NCBI GenBank assembly: GCA_030612175.1
Contig: JAUWOJ010000067.1
Coordinates: 1 to 5,842, forward strand
Direction of reading: 5' to 3'
DNA from: Candidatus Bipolaricaulota bacterium
GTDB lineage: Bacteria > Bipolaricaulota > Bipolaricaulia > UBA7950 > UBA9294
DNA length: 5,842 nucleotides
In this document: positions 1-3,427 of the stretch, piece after piece
Layout: every line of letters begins with the position of its first letter
How positions within the stretch are numbered: position 1 is the stretch's first letter
Notes under the pieces: model-generated
Seen by the model: the letters and a program-made list of their open reading frames with translations, nothing else
Databases searched by the model: none
What the model was told of the DNA's origin: nothing
Made by a program: the position numbers and the translations under genes

Positions 1-126
1 ATCCCCTACGACGACAAAGTGACGAAGATGATGATCCAAGGGAAGTGCGCAGTAGAGGACAGGGATAGCCAAGCCGGTGAGGCGATGCGGGACATCTTCA
101 GCAGATTTACAGAGACTTTCAAGTGA
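1..126 (+). CDS. C-terminal end of a MinD/ParA-like P-loop ATPase (partial)
   Basis: The first frame is open from base 1 and ends with TGA at 124-126, giving 41 residues of a protein that starts outside the window. The tail begins IPYDDKVTKMMIQGK and continues with an acidic stretch and an amphipathic helix (EAMRDIFSRF). From family knowledge, an Ile-Pro-(Tyr/Phe/Ile)-Asp motif, a conserved Gly-Lys a few residues later and a final helix are typical of the C-terminus of MinD/Mrp/ParA-type ATPases, including the ferredoxin-containing MinD-superfamily proteins. Such proteins bind ATP and often assist iron-sulfur or metal-centre assembly. The Walker motifs lie outside the window, so the subfamily is an inference. 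No other gene follows on this strand until the small ORF at 1792. Confidence 0.6.
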   Translation: MPYDDKVTKMMIQGKCAVEDRDSQAGEAMRDIFSRFTETFK

Positions 127-184
127 TTGGCAATAGCAGCACCCCGACAATATACTCGTATTCCTGTAAACAGTTGAGATTGAT

Positions 185-210
185 GGACAAGTCTTGTGGA
201 TGACTTGTCC
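185..210. other. Perfect 9-bp inverted repeat (hairpin)
   Basis: GGACAAGTC at 185-193 is perfectly complementary to GACTTGTCC at 202-210, with an 8-nt loop. It lies 58 nt after the stop of the ATPase gene and could stabilise or end that transcript. No T-run follows on either strand, so it is not a standard intrinsic terminator. The palindrome GCGATCGC (211-218) follows directly. Confidence 0.5.
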
Positions 211-452
211 GCGATCGCATAAGCCGAAGGGATAGGAGGATGCATAAACGAAAAAGTGGAAGTATCATTTGTGATTGGTATCGTTCTTTAAGCCAAAGTT
301 CTCAGAGCTCCTCGAACAAGTGGTTAATCGATTCAACTGGCTATACTTATGCGCTCGATGAATTTGGTAGAAGAAAAGGCTCCTCACACTTCAGGCAAGC
401 TTTTCTCTCGCCCGTTCGTTTCACTCACTCAACACGCCAGGAGCGATGAAGC

Positions 453-732
453 AGTTAAATAGTTGATTGGTTGAATAGTTGATTGGTTTGATTCGTTCAA
501 TTGGTTAAGTAAGGAAGGGCGAACTGAAAACTGACAAGACAGTCGGCAGTCGTGAAGCAGCTGGCAGTCGAAAAATGGTGATGCGTAATGGGTGAAGAGT
601 AACGAGTGAAAAGCCAGTTGAGTGGTTGAATAGTTGATTGGGAAGAGCGAACTGAGAACTGACGACTGGGAACTTCCTTTGCTGACGGCTGATAGCTATT
701 TCTAAATAACCGAACACTGATGACTGAAAACT
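453..732. repeat. Degenerate tandem arrays of 8-nt and 7-nt words
   Basis: Octamers of the type AGTTGATT/GGTTGAAT run from 453 to about 510, with two 9-nt variants, and again at 616-639. The 18-mer GGTTGAATAGTTGATTGG occurs exactly at 469-486 and 624-641. Heptamers of the type ACTGANN occur at 523-536, 651-671 and 716-729. A second heptamer family (NGTRANN) has five copies at 577-611. GGCAGTCG occurs at 545-552 and 563-570. Both octamer arrays are followed by GGAAG(G/A)GCGAACTGA, so a higher-order unit is repeated about 130-155 bp apart. Minus-strand translation of this stretch gives low-complexity peptides of the FPVVSSQF kind, which I regard as spurious. I read this as non-coding simple-sequence DNA between convergent genes. 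Confidence 0.85.
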
Positions 733-746
733 AGTTTCATCTCATA

Positions 747-887
747 ATGTTGATTTGCAGGAAGAGGCGACGTATTGAGAACCACAAAGTGTACCCCCTG
801 GTGGACTACTTTGGAACTTTTGAGTGGCCGAAACCCGAAATACTAGCGGCACTATGTGCACGGCGATCCGGAGTAAGCGCGGAATAG
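747..887 (+). CDS. Possible 46-codon ORF or gene remnant
   Basis: An ATG at 747 opens a frame that ends with TAG at 885. It encodes a basic N-terminus (residues 5-9 are RKRRR) followed by a protein-like stretch including YPLVDYFGTFEWPKP. No Shine-Dalgarno is visible (the preceding bases are TTTCATCTCATA), and the reading frame is broken by stops soon after. A competing GTG-started frame at 824-1063 overlaps it, and neither resembles a family I can name. It could be a tiny real gene, the relic of a decayed one, or chance. The rest of 888-1106 holds only fragmentary frames and a 13-bp inverted repeat at 1041-1053. Confidence 0.2.
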   Translation: MLICRKRRRIENHKVYPLVDYFGTFEWPKPEILAALCARRSGVSAE

Positions 888-1106
888 GATATTCCAGGTT
901 CACTAGCCGAGAAGTCTCAGTTTCCTATGGGTACGGTTGCATGCTGAATTCACCTTTGACGAGTAAGAAGAGACAAATCAGAGAAAGTTCTCAACAAAAT
1001 CGGACAATCTGCCTCCTAGATATCCTCTCAGAAATCGGGCGGCAATTCTTGCCTGCCATTTAGAAGCTTGCTACAGTTGCCCACGTTATTCAAGTAATTT
1101 TACTAC

Positions 1107-1718
1107 TTACTCTTCCGGTTCTGAAATATAGTACGTGTATTCTAACCTATGTGGCTCAGGGCTAGTGTAAGTTCCAGTGTCAGCTTTGATTATGAACCTG
1201 TAATTACCGGACACAAAATTGTCTTTTGGGGTAGTAAACGTACATTGGATTTGTTTCCGACAACCAGCAAGTATCTCACTACTGTCGGTGCTACAATAGC
1301 CATCAACCTGCCATCCATCAGGGCTAATCGAATATTCATTGAAAGAAGGAAGTTCGAGGTCTTTGGTAGTTAGGTTTTCTATCGCAAGCCAGATCGCAAA
1401 ACTGTACTCATTTTCATCAGCCCATGAGTGACTTGCTTCCGGAGTATGATGAGTGATGTCCATAGCCCACTCATCAGTCTTGATTTTTCCTTCTCCAGGG
1501 TCAAGCTGAAATATTGCCCCAGTTATTTTTGACTTTACTTCACTTAACAGTTCTATCGCTCTATCAATATCGCCCCCATCTATATGCTCTTGGGCTGTTT
1601 CTAGCAACTCCACTATTTTGTTCTTAGGGAAGTCTTCTGAGTTGCCGTAAGAAATTACCCCAACTGTAAAGAGGATAACTAAAGTCAGTATTACCCATGT
1701 TTTTGATCGAGAAATCAT
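1107..1718 (-). CDS. Secreted or membrane-anchored protein of unknown function
   Basis: The 203-residue product has a basic N-terminus, a hydrophobic segment at about residues 8-24 (signal peptide or anchor), a charged amphipathic helical stretch at about 33-66 that resembles one TPR-like helical hairpin, and a C-terminal part (about 75-200) rich in alternating polar and aromatic residues that looks like a beta-sandwich. Three cysteines (142, 153, 159) lie in the exported part and could form a disulfide. No lipobox cysteine follows the hydrophobic segment. The ATG at 1718 is well supported, because AGGAGG lies 6 nt upstream, and a sigma70-type promoter precedes it. The gene is monocistronic, convergent with the ATPase gene and divergent from the small zipper ORF. 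I do not recognise the family. An extracytoplasmic structural or binding role is only an inference from the architecture. Confidence 0.85.
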   Translation of the reverse strand: MISRSKTWVILTLVILFTVGVISYGNSEDFPKNKIVELLETAQEHIDGGDIDRAIELLSEVKSKITGAIFQLDPGEGKIKTDEWAMDITHHTPEASHSWADENEYSFAIWLAIENLTTKDLELPSFNEYSISPDGWQVDGYCSTDSSEILAGCRKQIQCTFTTPKDNFVSGNYRFIIKADTGTYTSPEPHRLEYTYYISEPEE

Positions 1719-1723
1719 TTCTT

Positions 1724-1729
1724 ACCTCC
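1724..1729 (-). promoter_or_regulatory. Shine-Dalgarno of the secreted-protein gene
   Basis: On the minus strand the sequence reads TAGGAGGTAAGAA directly before ATG. AGGAGG is an anti-SD match at ideal spacing (6 nt) and fixes the start of the 203-residue protein. Confidence 0.85.
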
Positions 1730-1748
1730 TATCTTTCCCTTTTACTTA

Positions 1749-1777
1749 TGTATAACCATCCTCAATTGCTTACGCAA
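1749..1777 (-). promoter_or_regulatory. Predicted sigma70-type promoter of the secreted-protein gene
   Basis: The minus strand carries TTGCGT (1777-1772), a 17-nt spacer and TATACA (1754-1749). The -10 matches the consensus at 4 of 6 and the -35 at 3 of 6 positions. It would give a leader of about 25 nt ending in a strong Shine-Dalgarno. Confidence 0.5.
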
Positions 1778-1778
1778 G

Positions 1779-1784
1779 TACAAT
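1779..1784 (+). promoter_or_regulatory. Candidate -10 element (TACAAT) of the small zipper ORF
   Basis: TACAAT matches TATAAT at 5 of 6 positions and ends 7 nt before the GTG at 1792, so transcription would begin at or next to the start codon (a leaderless mRNA). No recognisable -35 lies 17-18 nt upstream. The site lies just beyond the -35 of the divergent promoter, so the two could interfere. Confidence 0.3.
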
Positions 1785-1791
1785 CTTGCTG

Positions 1792-1953
1792 GTGAAAAAA
1801 GTACTAGCTAAGCTTCAATACGGAGTTGGAGAGACTAATCTCCTTGTTAACGAGCTAAGAGACAGAATCTGGTTCCTAGAAGAGGAAAACCGTCACCTGT
1901 GGGGCTTAATTGGCGATTTTAAGGATCAGTTGGCTCTGCCACCGGGAGAATAA
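1792..1953 (+). CDS. 53-residue leucine-zipper microprotein
   Basis: A GTG at 1792 opens 53 codons ending in TAA (1951-1953). Residues 22, 26, 29, 33, 36, 40, 43 and 47 are L, I, L, N, L, I, F and L, an unbroken 4-3-4-3 heptad pattern. Leu is at d (22, 29, 36), Ile at a (26, 40) and a single buried Asn at a (33). In known zippers such as GCN4, a core Asn of this kind favours parallel dimers. The flanks are charged (EEENR, DFKDQ), and the protein begins with Lys-Lys and ends in PPGE. No Shine-Dalgarno is visible, so a leaderless start or a TTG start at 1786 are the options. The gene is divergent from the secreted-protein gene with a 73-bp spacer. The family is not recognised. A small dimerising partner or regulator is an inference. 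Confidence 0.6.
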   Translation: MKKVLAKLQYGVGETNLLVNELRDRIWFLEEENRHLWGLIGDFKDQLALPPGE

Positions 1954-1983
1954 GCCGGCATCTGTTTATTTGGCTGCTGCGGT

Positions 1984-2106
1984 CTGCCAATTAGGTCAGT
2001 GCAGGTTTCTCCTTGTTGCTAGCGCATATAGAAGGAAACAAAGGTTGCCACAGGACGATTGGTGAGCCGCTGAGACAAACGCTTCGGAAAGGTGCACAGC
2101 GTTTGT
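1984..2106. other. Inverted-repeat-rich intergenic region
   Basis: Between the zipper ORF and the tRNA-Arg terminator I find no convincing reading frame but several possible stems: CTGC/GCAG (1984-1987 with 2001-2004), GTTTC/GAAAC plus CTT/AAG (2005-2014 with 2032-2039), and ACAAACGC/GCGTTTGT (2075-2082 with 2099-2106). I compared it by eye with SRP RNA, tmRNA, RNase P RNA, TPP, cobalamin and T-box signatures and found no match. It may be an untranslated region of either flanking transcript or an unrecognised RNA. Confidence 0.35.
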
Positions 2107-2109
2107 TGG

Positions 2110-2171
2110 AAAAAGGTCCCGCCCTGATGACAAGAACTCATGGAGTTCTCCCGCAAGGGTAGTCAGGGCGG
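2110..2171 (-). terminator. Branched-hairpin probable terminator after tRNA-Arg
   Basis: On the minus strand CCGCCCTGA (2171-2163) pairs perfectly with TCAGGGCGG (2127-2119). This is followed by GACC and five T residues (2114-2110). The enclosed segment contains a 6-bp hairpin (GAACTC/GAGTTC, 2134-2139 with 2143-2148) and a 3-bp stem with a 4-nt loop (2150-2159), so the whole folds as a three-way junction. It lies 19 nt after tRNA-Arg and suits the end of the spoVG-tRNA-rnc-tRNA unit. The T-run is short and starts 4 nt after the stem, so termination efficiency is uncertain. Confidence 0.55.
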
Positions 2172-2190
2172 TCAATATTCCTAGCAGTAG

Positions 2191-2264
2191 TACGCCCGAG
2201 AGGATTCGAACCTCTGGCCTGCGGTTTAGGAAACCGCTGCTCTGTCCAACTGAGCTACGGGCGC
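2191..2264 (-). tRNA. tRNA-Arg (anticodon CCT)
   Basis: The 74-nt gene (with discriminator A) folds as a full cloverleaf. It has a 7-bp acceptor stem with a G1-U72 wobble pair, a D arm GCTC/GAGC, an anticodon stem GCGGT/ACCGC with loop TTCCTAA, a 5-nt variable loop and a T arm AGAGG/CCTCT with loop TTCGAAT. The anticodon CCT (plus-strand 2228-2230) reads AGG arginine codons. CCA is not encoded, so a CCA-adding enzyme is needed. The gene begins only 2 nt after the rnc stop codon, has no obvious promoter of its own, and is probably cut out of the rnc transcript. Confidence 0.96.
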
Positions 2265-2266
2265 AT

Positions 2267-2959
2267 TCAGAATTCTTCTAGCATCAAGTACAACTGTTTA
2301 GCCGCTGCCTGTTCTGCTTCTTTCTTGCTTCGACCCCGGCCTACTCCTCTATGGGCGCCAATCGATACGGTGACGGTAAAGCTCTTATCATGTTCCTTCC
2401 CTTTAGCGCTGCCGGCAGTATATTTCGGCCTAGAATTGAACATGTGTTGCGCTGTTTCCTGCAACATGCTCTTGTAGTCACCACCTGCTGATTGCTCAAC
2501 GAGCAGCAACTCGATGTCATCCTTGAGATAGCGCAGCACGAACTTGGCCGCGTAAGAGAAACCTCGCTCAAGAAAGATAACACCTACCAATGCCTCAAAA
2601 GCATTGCCCAGAATAGATGAACGTACTTGTGCGCCATTTGCCCTCTCGCCTTTCCCTAAGCGGAGAAATGAGGATAGGCCAAGTCGTTCCGCTTTCTCGT
2701 TCAGGACCGGCCGACTGACAGCGACGGATTTCGCCTTGGTGAGCCTACCTTCATTTAAGTCAGGGTAGCGCGTGTACAGGTAACTCGTAACAGCAAGGCC
2801 AACCACAGCATCGCCAAGGAATTCAAGCCGCTCATTTGAACCGCGCGCCTCTTGTCGCTCGTTAACGTACGAGCTATGCAGAAAGGCATGCTCCAATTTG
2901 TCCGCGCTTATCTTGAGACGCAGCTCTCTCGCCAATTGTTCGATCGGTTTTTCAGTCAT
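2267..2959 (-). CDS. rnc: Ribonuclease III
   Basis: The protein has 230 residues, a normal length for bacterial RNase III, which cuts double-stranded RNA in rRNA precursors and some mRNAs as a Mg-dependent homodimer in the cytoplasm. The RNase III signature NERLEFLGDAV is at 42-52, giving E43, E46 and D50 as the equivalents of E. coli E38, E41 and D45. E122 matches catalytic E117 in FEALVG. The residue aligned with E. coli D114 is Asn119, which is unusual. A dsRNA-binding domain occupies about 160-228 and ends with SKKEAEQAAAKQL. The ATG at 2959 is the only plausible start, 10 nt after the tRNA-Gln 3' end, and no Shine-Dalgarno fits in that gap. The stop lies 2 nt before tRNA-Arg. Expression probably depends on the spoVG promoter or on read-through from mutS2. 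Confidence 0.96.
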   Translation of the reverse strand: MTEKPIEQLARELRLKISADKLEHAFLHSSYVNERQEARGSNERLEFLGDAVVGLAVTSYLYTRYPDLNEGRLTKAKSVAVSRPVLNEKAERLGLSSFLRLGKGERANGAQVRSSILGNAFEALVGVIFLERGFSYAAKFVLRYLKDDIELLLVEQSAGGDYKSMLQETAQHMFNSRPKYTAGSAKGKEHDKSFTVTVSIGAHRGVGRGRSKKEAEQAAAKQLYLMLEEF

Positions 2960-2969
2960 AATTGAAGTG

Positions 2970-3040
2970 TTAGGGCGGGAGGATTCGAACCTCCGATCAC
3001 GGCTCCAAAGGCCGCCGCCTTACCGCTTGGCTACGCCCTA
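2970..3040 (-). tRNA. tRNA-Gln (anticodon TTG)
   Basis: The 71-nt cloverleaf has acceptor stem TAGGGCG/CGCCCTA with the U1-A72 pair typical of glutamine tRNAs, D arm GCC/GGC around AAGCGGTAA, anticodon stem GCGGC/GCCGT with loop CTTTGGA, a 4-nt variable loop and T arm GGAGG/CCTCC with loop TTCGAAT. The anticodon TTG (plus-strand 3006-3008) reads CAA and CAG. The discriminator is A rather than the G found in E. coli tRNA-Gln, and CCA is not encoded. Its 5' end overlaps the last 10 nt of spoVG, so maturation and spoVG translation share the same RNA. Confidence 0.96.
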
Positions 3041-3345
3041 AAGGTAAGATCCTCTGTAGTAAGGTCGGTTGAGGTTAGTGGCTTTTCTTCCCCAACAACA
3101 GACCTGTACTTTGCAAGAATAATCTCTTCCATGCTCACTCGGAACTGGTTGTTGATGGGATGTGCTGTGTCGCGGAATTCTCCGTTCTTAATCTCTCTGC
3201 TTGGCATGGCGATAAACAGCTTTTCCTTCCCTTGAATGACTTTTACGCTGTGGATGATAAACACATCATCAAAGACTACGGAACAAAAGGCCTTCAAATT
3301 TCCCTCACTGCGCATCGGTCGTACTTCTACTCTAGTTATTTCCAC
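3031..3345 (-). CDS. spoVG: SpoVG family nucleic-acid-binding regulator
   Basis: The 104-residue product carries the conserved SpoVG core: a MEITRVEVRP-type first strand, FDDVFIIH (25-32), LFIAMPSR (43-50) and GEFRDTAHPIN (55-65). SpoVG proteins are small dimeric RNA- or DNA-binding regulators. They were named for a sporulation phenotype but also occur in non-sporulating bacteria. The start is GTG at 3345, preceded by AGGGAGAGA, whose spacing is slightly long. The length is close to that of other SpoVG proteins (about 95-100 residues). A clear promoter lies in the 82-nt gap after mutS2. The stop TAG (3031-3033) and codons 103-104 lie inside the tRNA-Gln acceptor stem and neighbouring bases, and codon 102 shares one base, so RNase P cleavage would leave 101 codons and no stop. 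Confidence 0.95.
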   Translation of the reverse strand: MEITRVEVRPMRSEGNLKAFCSVVFDDVFIIHSVKVIQGKEKLFIAMPSREIKNGEFRDTAHPINNQFRVSMEEIILAKYRSVVGEEKPLTSTDLTTEDLTFRA

Positions 3346-3385
3346 GCTTGAGATCTCTCCCTATGCAAGAAATAGTAACCTGACC

Positions 3386-3414
3386 ATCTTAACGAAAATT
3401 GTAGAGGCTTTCAA
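3386..3414 (-). promoter_or_regulatory. Predicted sigma70-type promoter of spoVG
   Basis: The minus strand reads TTGAAA (3414-3409), a 17-nt spacer and TAAGAT (3391-3386). The -35 matches the consensus at 5 of 6 positions and the -10 at 4 of 6. The predicted start leaves a leader of roughly 35 nt. No hairpin terminator separates mutS2 from spoVG, so read-through from mutS2 is also possible. Confidence 0.6.
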
Positions 3415-3427
3415 TTGGCACTTGCCC

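Noticed and set aside
6..245. 79-codon minus-strand frame opposite the ATPase tail
   Set aside because: It lies antisense to the better-supported ATPase end, has no SD, and its composition is not protein-like for any family I know.
240..449. 69-codon + frame starting right after AGGAGG
   Set aside because: The purine motif touches the ATG with no spacer, so it cannot act as an SD for it. The product is Ser/Arg-rich and low in complexity, and the frame runs towards the repeat array.
505..717. 70-codon minus frame across the word repeats
   Set aside because: It is a translation of the ACTGA/GTTGA repeats and gives SSQF-type low-complexity peptide.
453..732. CRISPR array or MITE
   Set aside because: Repeat units are 7-9 nt, without unique spacers of constant length and without terminal inverted repeats or target duplications.
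1041..1053. GGCAA/TTGCC inverted repeat as terminator of the secreted-protein gene
   Set aside because: The stem is only 5 bp with a 3-nt loop, no T-run follows on the minus strand, and it is over 50 nt past the stop.
824..1063. 79-codon + frame from GTG
   Set aside because: It has no SD, a Ser/Arg/Thr-rich composition, and overlaps another frame of equal or better quality. Kept only as part of the possible decayed region.
1954..2190. Riboswitch, T-box, SRP RNA, tmRNA or RNase P RNA
   Set aside because: Short matches such as CTGAGA and GCCAC occur, but the conserved cores of these families are missing on both strands.
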